Positions 1-4,944 are shown, counted from the stretch's first letter. The stretch: DNA of 5,264 nt from RGIG1828 sp045536915 (GCA_045536915.1 JAZSOL010000181.1:1-5264), one strand, 5' to 3'. The notes: generated from the letters alone by a model not told the origin. Translations and numbers: made by a program.

Positions 1-27
1 TTGGCCTCCGACTTATACAAAAAATAA

Positions 28-47
28 TATAATTTATTATAGAATAT
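28..47 (+). promoter_or_regulatory. Weak -10-like region upstream of spoVG
   Basis: The leader before spoVG is very AT-rich. It contains a TATAAT hexamer at 28-33 and a GAATAT at 42-47. The second resembles the -10 of sporulation sigma-H promoters, which drive spoVG in Bacillus subtilis. Neither has a convincing -35 at the right distance: the expected sigma-H AGGA-type box is not present. In sequence this AT-rich, either match could be chance. Confidence 0.2.
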
Positions 48-79
48 ATTAAAAAAATTTGTGCATTCTAAATGTGAAC

Positions 80-84
80 GGAGG
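80..84 (+). promoter_or_regulatory. Shine-Dalgarno site that fixes the TTG start of spoVG
   Basis: A perfect GGAGG lies 8 nt before the TTG at 93. No in-frame ATG or GTG is available at that distance, and the ATG at 86-88 is out of frame. The first codons after TTG read MEITD, matching the conserved SpoVG N-terminus, so TTG is the likely initiator. Confidence 0.8.
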
Positions 85-92
85 TATGCGCT

Positions 93-377
93 TTGGAAAT
101 AACAGATATCCGCATCAGACAGATGACAAGCGACGAAAAAATGAAAGCGGTAGTGTCGGTCACTTTTGACAACTGCTTCGTTGTGCACGATATAAAAATA
201 ATCGACGGTCAGTCCAAGCTTTTTATTGCAATGCCAAGCAGAAAAACACCCGACAACGAATATAAAGATATTGCCCATCCCATAAACATTGAAATGAGAG
301 AGCTTCTGCAGGAAAGAATTCTTGAAAAGTATCACTCCACTATGGTTGAGCAAAGCTACACAAATGAACAAAATTGA
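93..377 (+). CDS. spoVG: SpoVG family regulatory protein
   Basis: This encodes a 94-residue protein of the SpoVG family. In Bacillus, Listeria and Staphylococcus these are small nucleic-acid-binding regulators that affect sporulation septation, envelope and virulence genes. The family signature covers almost the whole length: an N-terminal MEITDIRIR strand, FVVHDIKIIDG at about residues 29-39, LFIAMPSRKTPD at about 43-54 and DIAHPIN at about 59-65, followed by an amphipathic C-terminal helix. The length matches the family (about 85-100 residues). The start is a TTG codon behind a perfect GGAGG, which may limit translation. The gene is monocistronic here: it faces prsA tail to tail and ends at a shared bidirectional terminator. 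The stop codon lies inside a small hairpin at 372-388. Family assignment is very secure; the exact role in this organism is inferred from homologues. Confidence 0.94.
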   Translation: MEITDIRIRQMTSDEKMKAVVSVTFDNCFVVHDIKIIDGQSKLFIAMPSRKTPDNEYKDIAHPINIEMRELLQERILEKYHSTMVEQSYTNEQN

Positions 378-429
378 CTTCGTCAATTAACTGTTCGCTT
401 CGCTCACAATTTTATAAGGAAAATTTTGT
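372..429 (+). other. Hairpin-rich 3' untranslated region of spoVG
   Basis: Two inverted repeats lie in the spoVG 3' end before the intergenic repeat and terminator. The first is AATTGAC / GTCAATT with a TTC loop (372-388), and it includes the stop codon. The second is ACAA-TTTT / AAAA-TT-TTGT (406-429), with an 8-bp stem and a 2-nt bulge. Neither is followed directly by a T-tract, so they are not obvious terminators. They may be mRNA-stabilising structures or remains of a palindromic repeat element. Confidence 0.4.
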
Positions 430-433
430 TGTT

Positions 434-469
434 ACAAGCAATTGCTGACACAATTTCCTATGTAATAAA
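434..469 (-). repeat. 36-bp intergenic repeat, copy 1
   Basis: This 36-bp segment matches 1728-1763 at 35 of 36 positions; the only difference is A451 versus G1745. Both copies are intergenic and in the same orientation. Read on the minus strand, each begins TTATTACATAGG directly after a terminator stem-loop. The core is an imperfect hairpin, AATTGC-TGAC-ACAATT. In this copy the single difference creates a C-A mismatch next to the loop. The strand is given relative to transcription of prsA. Confidence 0.85.
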
Positions 470-472
470 AAG

Positions 473-511
473 CGGGTTGCAGCAATATACGCCGCAACCC
501 GTCTATTTTTT
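473..511. terminator. Bidirectional terminator between convergent spoVG and prsA
   Basis: The stem pairs 473-483 with 491-501 (CGGGTTGCaGC with GCcGCAACCCG, one mismatch) around a 7-nt loop. On the plus strand it is followed by TCTATTTTTT, which ends spoVG. On the minus strand it is followed by CTTTTTATTA, which ends prsA. It begins 14 nt after the prsA stop codon. The GC-rich stem in an AT-rich intergenic region, with T-tracts on both sides, makes the call strong. Confidence 0.88.
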
Positions 512-515
512 AAGA

Positions 516-1589
516 TTAATCTACTTTGTAGTATGAAATTTTTTCGCTTTCAACAACATCAACACCTTCGGTGAGTGCTTTTGAAGATTCTTCAATAACA
601 GATGCAACTTCAGGATCAGCAGTGCTGCCAAGTGCATTTGCAACAGCGGATGCTGTTGTGGGAACTTTTTTGAGGATATGGTATCCGTAGCTTGTTTCAA
701 CGATATCGCTGATTTCGCCTTCTTTGAGAGCAAATGCTGCCGCTTCAAATTCGGGAACCATAGCACCTTTGGCAAATGTGTAGCCTTCAGGAGCAGTTGC
801 AAGACCGGGATCGGTTGATTTTTCATTCATAAGCTTATCAAAGTCAGCACCGCCATCGAGCTGTTTTTTGATTTCGGTGATTTCTTTTAATGCTTCTTCT
901 TTAGTTGCAGGTTTGCCTTCTTCAGCTTCTGCACCCTCTGCGGGGAATTCAATGAGGATATGCTTTGCACTAACAAACTTATCAGCAACGAGTGATGCGT
1001 TGTAGAGATTTGCAATGTAAGCATCTTTCATAATTTCTTCGATTGTTTCCTGATTTGTGTAGAGGAAATCGGTGATGTAGTCATTATAGGTAATACCAGC
1101 CTGAGAAAGACCCATCTGCTGAATCTGAGATTTGAAATCGTCAACCTGCTGATTGATATTTACTTTATCTTCATCAGTAAGCTTAATTCCGGCTTCCTGA
1201 GCTTTCTTGCAAGCCATTTTAACAGCAACAATCTGCTCTTTTGCATCAGCTTTAACTTCTTCTATATCAAGCTTGATTTCAGCACTGCTTTCTGCCTGCG
1301 CATCACTTGATGCTGCAGCTTCAGCTTCCTGAGCCTGCTGAGCCTCCTGAGTCATTTTCATCTGACTGTTTGAGAAATAATAGCCGTAGTAAGCACCGCT
1401 AACCTGGATATCACCGTCAATTGTAAGAATGGTTTCTTTAGCCTGCTGCGCTCTTTGGGCATCAAGAGCCTGCTCTTCACGGAGCTTTTCGATATCATCC
1501 TTATCAACAATAAGGCTGCATCCGACAAGTGACATTGTTAGCGTTGCAGCAGTAGCAACAGCGGCCACTGTCTTGAAAATCTTTTTCAT
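516..1589 (-). CDS. prsA: PrsA-like peptidyl-prolyl isomerase lipoprotein (parvulin type)
   Basis: This encodes a predicted 357-residue extracytoplasmic foldase anchored to the outer face of the membrane. PrsA-type proteins assist folding of secreted proteins after Sec export. Residues 1-24 form a lipoprotein signal peptide: MKKIFK, a hydrophobic stretch, then the lipobox LVGC with Cys24 as lipidation site. The N-terminal chaperone region (about 30-205) contains a Gln/Ala/Glu/Ser-rich low-complexity insert at about 81-103. The PpiC/parvulin domain spans about 206-310, with the first active-site histidine in AKHIL (His210), the conserved MVPEFEAAAFAL segment (277-288) and the second histidine in YGYHIL (His304). 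A short tail follows. The ATG at 1589 is chosen because it begins the signal peptide and has AAGGAAGG upstream. An in-frame extension to 1664 would run through the promoter. Foldase function is inferred from family; SurA/PpiC-type naming is the alternative. Confidence 0.87.
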   Translation of the reverse strand: MKKIFKTVAAVATAATLTMSLVGCSLIVDKDDIEKLREEQALDAQRAQQAKETILTIDGDIQVSGAYYGYYFSNSQMKMTQEAQQAQEAEAAASSDAQAESSAEIKLDIEEVKADAKEQIVAVKMACKKAQEAGIKLTDEDKVNINQQVDDFKSQIQQMGLSQAGITYNDYITDFLYTNQETIEEIMKDAYIANLYNASLVADKFVSAKHILIEFPAEGAEAEEGKPATKEEALKEITEIKKQLDGGADFDKLMNEKSTDPGLATAPEGYTFAKGAMVPEFEAAAFALKEGEISDIVETSYGYHILKKVPTTASAVANALGSTADPEVASVIEESSKALTEGVDVVESEKISYYKVD

Positions 1590-1635
1590 AGTTTTAATCG
1601 CCTTCCTTTGGTTATACTTTTGTAATCTACAGCTA

Positions 1636-1664
1636 ATAATAACATATTTACTCATAAAATGCAA
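1636..1664 (-). promoter_or_regulatory. Promoter of prsA (extended -10)
   Basis: On the minus strand a TTGCAT (1659-1664) is followed by a 17-bp spacer and TATTAT (1636-1641), preceded by TGT, which forms an extended -10. The predicted start of transcription is near 1629, giving a leader of about 40 nt that contains the AAGGAAGG ribosome binding site. The -35 is weak (3 of 6), which the TGn motif would compensate. Confidence 0.7.
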
Positions 1665-1679
1665 GAGTTATTTTTATTT

Positions 1680-1708
1680 TTTTTGATTTACATATTTTTG
1701 ATTTACAT
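1680..1708. repeat. Tandem 14-bp repeat upstream of the prsA promoter
   Basis: TTTTTGATTTACAT occurs at 1680-1693 and again at 1695-1708, with a 15-bp period. It lies 16-44 bp upstream of the prsA -35 box, in a T-rich (minus strand A-rich) region. It could act as an UP-element-like A-tract or a regulator site, or simply be a local slippage duplication. Confidence 0.6.
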
Positions 1709-1727
1709 TTTAAATTAAATATCCCGA

Positions 1728-1763
1728 TACAAGCAATTGCTGACGCAATTTCCTATGTAATAA
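1728..1763 (-). repeat. 36-bp intergenic repeat, copy 2
   Basis: This is the second copy of the repeat at 434-469, with one mismatch. It contains a perfect hairpin: AATTGC (1735-1740), loop TGAC, GCAATT (1745-1750). On the minus strand it begins immediately after the transaldolase terminator and supplies part of that terminator's T-rich tail, exactly as copy 1 does behind prsA. Confidence 0.85.
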
Positions 1764-1795
1764 CAAAACCGGAAGTCTTAACGACTCCCGGTTTT
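1757..1795 (-). terminator. Intrinsic terminator of the transaldolase gene
   Basis: The 13-position stem pairs 1765-1777 (AAAACCGGaAGTC) with 1783-1795 (GACTcCCGGTTTT), with one A-C mismatch and a 5-nt loop TTAAC. On the minus strand it runs into GGTTTTGTTATTA, a T-rich tail. On the plus strand GGTTTTGTTTT also follows, so it could work in both directions. It lies 58 bp downstream of the transaldolase stop codon. Confidence 0.82.
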
Positions 1796-1853
1796 GTTTT
1801 GGCGAAAAATTTTATAAATAAGTCAGAATTGTATCAACCAATACCTTTCCGGC

Positions 1854-2501
1854 TTAATTATTGATGTGACCTTCCCAGTCTTTGAGGAATCTTTCTATTC
1901 CGGCATCCGTGAGAGGGTGGCGTGTCATTTGCATAATGGTGGCAAAAGGCACAGTTGCAATATGGGCGCCAAGCTTTGCCGCTTCGGTAACATGCATCGG
2001 ATTTCTTATGCTTGCGGCAATAATCTGAGTCTGAATTGAATGCATATCAAAAATCGTTACTATATCTTCAATCAATTTCATTCCGTCGCAGTTTATATCG
2101 TCGAGTCTGCCGAGAAACGGGCTCACATACGTTGCACCTGCTCTTGCGGCAAGAAGCGCCTGAGAAGCACTGAAAATAAGAGTAACGTTGGTTTTTATTC
2201 CCATTTCGCTGAGGCGCTTTGTGGCTTTAAGACCTTCGGATGTCATAGGTATTTTTATAACGATATTTTTATGTATTTTAGAAAGCGGAATTGCTTCCTC
2301 AACCATTTTGTCGGCTTCAAGACTTATTACTTCGGCAGATATGGGCCCGTCAACGATTGTTACTATTTCGTTTATAACGGTTTTAAAATCCCTGCCTTCC
2401 TTTGCAATAAGCGATGGGTTGGTGGTAACACCGCAAATAACACCAAGGTCATTGGCTTCTCTTATGTCTTCTGTGTTAGCAGTATCTATAAACAGTTTCA
2501 T
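1854..2501 (-). CDS. tal: Transaldolase, TalC/FSA subfamily (often annotated fsa)
   Basis: This encodes a 215-residue cytoplasmic class I aldolase of the short transaldolase/fructose-6-phosphate aldolase subfamily, a TIM barrel that is usually decameric. Landmarks are MKLFIDTAN at the start, GVTTNPSLIAKEG (about 24-36), the Schiff-base lysine in IKIP (Lys83), TNVTLIFS (104-111), YVSPFLGR (125-132) and AASIRN (162-167). In characterised enzymes, E. coli fructose-6-phosphate aldolase has Gln59 and Tyr131 where transaldolases have Glu and Phe. Here the matching positions appear to be Glu57 (SAEV) and Phe129 (SPFLGR), so transaldolase activity in the non-oxidative pentose phosphate pathway is the better prediction. 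The ATG at 2501 has AAAGGAAGT upstream at good spacing. The gene stands alone, with its own promoter and terminator, divergent from an AraC-type regulator that may control it. Confidence 0.93.
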   Translation of the reverse strand: MKLFIDTANTEDIREANDLGVICGVTTNPSLIAKEGRDFKTVINEIVTIVDGPISAEVISLEADKMVEEAIPLSKIHKNIVIKIPMTSEGLKATKRLSEMGIKTNVTLIFSASQALLAARAGATYVSPFLGRLDDINCDGMKLIEDIVTIFDMHSIQTQIIAASIRNPMHVTEAAKLGAHIATVPFATIMQMTRHPLTDAGIERFLKDWEGHINN

Positions 2502-2529
2502 AGTTACACTTCCTTTTATGTTTTTTGAA

Positions 2530-2557
2530 AGTATACCACGGTTTTAAAATATGTGCA
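2530..2557 (-). promoter_or_regulatory. Probable promoter of the transaldolase gene
   Basis: On the minus strand TATACT (2530-2535) is preceded by TGG, which forms an extended -10. A TGCACA (2552-2557) sits 16 bp upstream as a 4-of-6 match to the -35. Transcription would start near 2523, leaving a leader of about 20 nt that carries the ribosome binding site. The -10 is convincing and the -35 less so. Confidence 0.55.
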
Positions 2558-2583
2558 TTGCAAATTTAACAAAAAACATTGCA
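2556..2583. promoter_or_regulatory. Possible AraC-type operator: CATTGCA direct repeat, 21-bp spacing
   Basis: CATTGCA occurs at 2556-2562 and 2577-2583, offset by 21 bp, two helical turns on the same face. The first copy touches the transaldolase -35 and the second overlaps the araC -35 (2579-2584). Direct-repeat half-sites at about 21 bp are typical of AraC-family regulators, and the divergent gene encodes one. A 7-bp match in AT-rich DNA can arise by chance, so this is inference. Confidence 0.35.
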
Positions 2584-2607
2584 TTTTTTACGATTAGGTG
2601 ATATAAT
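2579..2607 (+). promoter_or_regulatory. Promoter of the araC-family gene (consensus extended -10)
   Basis: TTGCAT (2579-2584), a 17-bp spacer and a perfect TATAAT (2602-2607) preceded by TGA form a strong promoter. Transcription should start near 2614, only about 13 nt before the ATG at 2627. This rules out the in-frame TTG at 2579 as the start of the protein. The -35 overlaps the second CATTGCA half-site, so binding there could autoregulate the gene. Confidence 0.75.
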
Positions 2608-2626
2608 TTTTTCGGCGGGTGATAAA

Positions 2627-3418
2627 ATGATAGACAGATACACAAAACTCCAAAAAATTAAAAACGGAAAAATAATGGTTAAAGAAAAAATAATCAAGGG
2701 GTATCCTACTCATTGGCACGAATTTTACGAAATCGAACTCATTCGTTCGGGATGCGGAAGTTATATCATAGACGGCGTAGAGAGAAAGATTGAAAAAAAC
2801 GTGTTGTTTTTTATGACACCTGTTAATTTTCACCGTGTAATAACCGAGGGTTCGGAAGTTATTACCCTCATGTTTATGGGCGAAGTGTGCGATAAAAATA
2901 TGCTTTTCAGACTCTCGTCTGTTTTTAATTCCGACAGCGTTATTTTGAGCGACGAAGAAGCATCATATCTTGCATCAATTATGCACGAGCTCAACATTGC
3001 TTCAAGTGAAAATGACGATGAATACAGCTTTCATCTTTTAAACAGCATACTCGGAAAGCTATGCCGCCTCACAAACCGGCATAATCACGGGCATCTTTCA
3101 AAGGTTCAGACGGCAATGCTTTATATTCAGAATAATTTCCATTCAGACATAAGCCTTTTGGATATTTCAGATGCCGCCGGAGTTACTCCGTCTTATATGA
3201 GCAGTATTTTTCACCGTGACTGCGGAGTTAACTATAAGGATTATCTTAGTAACATACGTTTTGATTATGCCAAAAAGCTCCTTGAATATTCAGATATGAC
3301 AGTAACGGATATATGCTATGAATCCGGTTTTAATGACTATGCTAATTTTGAGCGGAATTTCAAAGCGAGATTCGGCATATCACCAAGGCAATACAGAAAA
3401 CAGACGAATCATAAATGA
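2627..3418 (+). CDS. AraC/XylS-family transcriptional regulator with cupin sensor domain
   Basis: This encodes a 263-residue cytoplasmic DNA-binding regulator. The N-terminal half (about 20-90) has the cupin ligand-binding pattern: HWHEFYEIELIRSG (29-42), a YIIDG turn (46-50), and the hydrophobic FFMTP segment followed by HRV (61-71). The C-terminal domain (about 160-258) holds two helix-turn-helix units: the first around ISLLDISDAAGVTPSYMSSIF (about 175-195), the second around VTDICYESGFNDYANFERNFK (about 226-246). It closes with GISPRQYR (250-257), the family hallmark. The ATG at 2627 follows GGCGGGTGAT and lies just inside the predicted transcript; earlier in-frame codons overlap the promoter. 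The ligand is unknown, although the cupin class often senses sugars or small metabolites. Divergence from the transaldolase gene suggests that gene as a target. The end overlaps the convergent hydrolase gene by 10 bp, and no intrinsic terminator is visible. Confidence 0.92.
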   Translation: MIDRYTKLQKIKNGKIMVKEKIIKGYPTHWHEFYEIELIRSGCGSYIIDGVERKIEKNVLFFMTPVNFHRVITEGSEVITLMFMGEVCDKNMLFRLSSVFNSDSVILSDEEASYLASIMHELNIASSENDDEYSFHLLNSILGKLCRLTNRHNHGHLSKVQTAMLYIQNNFHSDISLLDISDAAGVTPSYMSSIFHRDCGVNYKDYLSNIRFDYAKKLLEYSDMTVTDICYESGFNDYANFERNFKARFGISPRQYRKQTNHK

Positions 3419-4446
3419 AGATGCGTATTCCGTGAAACACGTATATTCTTCAAAAACCGCCTGATTTCGGCAACAATACCTCTTATATCCTTTTCATCTG
3501 TATGAGCGTGAGCTTCTGCGAGATGTTTTTTGAAGATGTTCATAATTCCGCCTGTGACATAGCGCCGAAGCTGCGGAGGAATATCCATAACCTCACGTGA
3601 CACCGAAGCAATGTATTGCGGTATTTCTCCCTGCGTACACTGCTCTCGCAATCTCCCTTTGGAATCAAGAAGCGAGATCATACTGTGTATTCCGCCGGAG
3701 GACTTAAAATAATATGTGTTTTCCAAAAGCATAAGCCTCTCTCCGAGAACATTTACATAATCGTTTTCGGAACAGAGGCTTATTATTTTTTGTCGGAACG
3801 TGTTGAAATTTCCATTAAGATGATTTTTAAACATATCCACTGCTTCGGGCGAAAACCCCTGCCCATTGAAGCTAAAGCACCGGTGAGGAACAGGCGAATT
3901 CATTGTTATATACTGAGCCTTGTTGCCTCCCTTTGAATGCCCTGAAACGCAAATGCGGTAATTAAGAAGAGTTGGGTCCCGGTAGATTATTTCGTTGAAT
4001 CTGTTGAGTGCTTCAACCTGACGTCCGGTTGAAAAATCATTCTTACGTATTATTTTGCCAAACGGCTTACCGCTTAACGGATATACGTTATATGCATTTT
4101 CTGTAGCAATTCCCGAAAGGCCTTCGCCGTTATCCGTCCATTCGCTATTTCCCGTTCCTTTGAAAACAACCGATGCTTCGCCATCAGGACGCAGGAAAAC
4201 ACACGATGTGAGTCCGCCACTGATATGAATATAATGCTTCAACACCGAATTTTTAAGAATTATATTTGAACGTATGGCATTTTTTATGGCAAGAACACTT
4301 CCGTTGATATTCCCCTGCACAGAATCAGCAATTTCTCCGAGTGTAGCATTATTTACCGGCAACAGTGCACTTATCTCATATAAATACAAATTATATATTG
4401 CTTCCTCGCAAGCACGTTGAAATATTGAATTTTCTATTTTATTCAT
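3409..4446 (-). CDS. Mbeg1-like/DUF2974 family alpha/beta-hydrolase (lipase-like)
   Basis: This encodes a 345-residue protein with no signal peptide or membrane segment, so it is probably cytoplasmic. The central motif ICVSGHSKGGNKAQY (165-179) is a serine-hydrolase nucleophile elbow, with Ser171 the likely nucleophile. GHSKGGN is characteristic of the Mbeg1-like/DUF2974 lipase-like family, common in Firmicutes and of unproven substrate. Asp229 (SENDYVNVLG) and His254 (GGIHSM) are candidate triad partners. An upstream VVFKGTGNSEWTDN segment (93-106) fits the lipase-3-like fold, where it would lie near the oxyanion region. The C-terminal 60 residues are basic and helical. The ATG at 4446 is preceded by GGGAAGG at good spacing. 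A longer frame starting with TTG at 4506 would span the likely promoter and is rejected. The gene is convergent with araC (10-bp overlap), is not in an operon, and has no visible terminator of its own. Confidence 0.78.
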   Translation of the reverse strand: MNKIENSIFQRACEEAIYNLYLYEISALLPVNNATLGEIADSVQGNINGSVLAIKNAIRSNIILKNSVLKHYIHISGGLTSCVFLRPDGEASVVFKGTGNSEWTDNGEGLSGIATENAYNVYPLSGKPFGKIIRKNDFSTGRQVEALNRFNEIIYRDPTLLNYRICVSGHSKGGNKAQYITMNSPVPHRCFSFNGQGFSPEAVDMFKNHLNGNFNTFRQKIISLCSENDYVNVLGERLMLLENTYYFKSSGGIHSMISLLDSKGRLREQCTQGEIPQYIASVSREVMDIPPQLRRYVTGGIMNIFKKHLAEAHAHTDEKDIRGIVAEIRRFLKNIRVSRNTHLHL

Positions 4447-4455
4447 AACATTACC

Positions 4456-4486
4456 TTCCCGGAATATTATATTCACATTCCGGAAT
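4456..4486. promoter_or_regulatory. Paired TTCC-GGAA palindromes in the hydrolase promoter (putative operator)
   Basis: ATTCCGGAAT (4477-4486) is a perfect 10-bp palindrome lying between the -35 and -10. TTCCCGGAA(T) (4456-4465) is a near-palindrome just downstream of the -10, reaching into the ribosome binding site. Their shared CCGGAAT is offset by exactly 21 bp. The two also pair with each other (CCGGAAT with ATTCCGG, 4459-4465 with 4477-4483), so a hairpin is an alternative reading. Placement around the -10 is typical of repressor operators. The regulator is unknown. Confidence 0.45.
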
Positions 4487-4494
4487 TTTGTTAT
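4466..4494 (-). promoter_or_regulatory. Probable promoter of the DUF2974 hydrolase gene
   Basis: On the minus strand a perfect TATAAT (4466-4471) sits 17 bp from ATAACA (4489-4494), a 4-of-6 match to the -35. Transcription would start near 4459, giving a very short leader before the ATG at 4446 that carries GGGAAGG. Confidence 0.5.
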
Positions 4495-4502
4495 TTTATT
4501 TT

Positions 4503-4655
4503 TCAATGATGTTTTTTATTTAATTCATTTAGCATAAACCCGAACTTGTTTACTATGTAGAGCATATTGTCAACATTGTGTTTTGCCTGCATACCCTCTC
4601 CGAAGAATAAGACCAACATTTGTAGAATCACAGGTTTTATCGTTTATAAGCAAAT
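4503..4655 (-). other. Intergenic stretch with a possible 29-codon reading frame
   Basis: On the minus strand 4503-4592 reads MQAKHNVDNM... to a TGA, 29 residues, with GGAG 5 nt before the ATG. An upstream in-frame ATG at 4619 would give 38 residues. The peptide is plausible in composition and helical, but it matches nothing I recognise and could be chance or a gene remnant. It ends 56 bp before the hydrolase start. Nothing else is evident in this stretch. Confidence 0.2.
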
Positions 4656-4796
4656 ATGGATAAAACTACAATCCTTATCACTCCACAAGAGAGCAAAGGT
4701 TACGAACATTGGGCTAAAATCAACAATCTCAAACAAGCTGCCAAAACTCTTAATTTCCTGACCGGGCTTACAAAGTCAAGTTATAAAGGCTTTTAA
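4656..4796 (+). pseudogene. Probable relaxase (mobilization protein) gene fragment
   Basis: This is a 46-codon open frame starting ATG GAT AAA. It has no ribosome binding site and an in-frame stop just upstream (4647-4649). Residues 14-36 read KGYEHWAKINNLKQAA and then KTLNFLT. This resembles a segment I recall from Firmicutes MobA/VirD2-type relaxases, which have a pattern like GYE-WAK--NLKQ-A-T--FL, preceded by an ILI-x-x-Q stretch that is also present here (ILITPQ). The catalytic N-terminal tyrosine and histidine motifs of a relaxase are absent, so this would be an internal or C-terminal scrap of a decayed integrative or mobilizable element. The recognition is from memory of the family pattern, not a database result. 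The alternative is a chance short frame, although the run of family-like residues argues against that. Confidence 0.45.
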
Positions 4797-4915
4797 TCAA
4801 AAATTTGCTTTATTTCTCAAAACCCTTAATTTTACAGCATTTCAGCAAAAAACATATAAAATTTATGTCAGGTTATACAAAAATAAAATTAATTGAAATT
4901 TTTTCAAAAAAACTA
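4797..4915. other. AT-rich stretch without recognisable features
   Basis: This region between the relaxase-like fragment and the tRNA promoter is strongly AT-rich. I see no supported gene, terminator or repeat in it. The short plus-strand frames that cross it run into the tRNA and are not credible. With the two preceding entries it completes the 525-bp region lacking an intact gene between the hydrolase and the tRNA. Confidence 0.5.
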
Positions 4916-4944
4916 TTGACAAAATCCAAATATTGTGATATCAT
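4916..4944 (+). promoter_or_regulatory. Strong promoter of tRNA-Glu
   Basis: A perfect -35 TTGACA (4916-4921), a 17-bp spacer and TATCAT (4939-4944), preceded by TGA as an extended -10, form the best promoter in the window. The predicted transcription start near 4951 leaves a 5' leader of about 20 nt for RNase P to remove. A stable-RNA gene is expected to have this kind of promoter. Confidence 0.9.

Noticed and set aside
434..469. CRISPR repeat
   Set aside because: There are only two copies, about 1.3 kb apart with genes between them and no regular spacers, so this is not an array.
1590..1664. N-terminal extension of the prsA frame (25 more residues)
   Set aside because: The extension crosses the extended -10 promoter and would bury the lipoprotein signal peptide. 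The ATG at 1589 has a ribosome binding site and begins a normal signal peptide.
1429..1686. Plus-strand open frame opposite the prsA N-terminus
   Set aside because: It is antisense to a well-supported gene and runs into its promoter. No family is recognisable and there is no ribosome binding site.
2040..2547. Two plus-strand open frames opposite the transaldolase gene
   Set aside because: Both are antisense shadows of a highly conserved enzyme gene.
2579..2626. TTG start for the araC-family gene 16 codons upstream
   Set aside because: These codons are the -35 to -10 region of a near-consensus promoter, so they are not transcribed with the gene.
3616..3936. Plus-strand open frame opposite the hydrolase gene
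   Set aside because: It is an antisense shadow without a ribosome binding site or recognisable family.
4447..4506. TTG start giving a 365-residue hydrolase
   Set aside because: There is no ribosome binding site for it, and the region holds the TATAAT promoter and paired palindromes. The ATG at 4446 has GGGAAGG.
4567..4761. 64-codon plus-strand frame overlapping the relaxase-like fragment
   Set aside because: It is in a different frame from the family-like residues and its composition looks non-coding.
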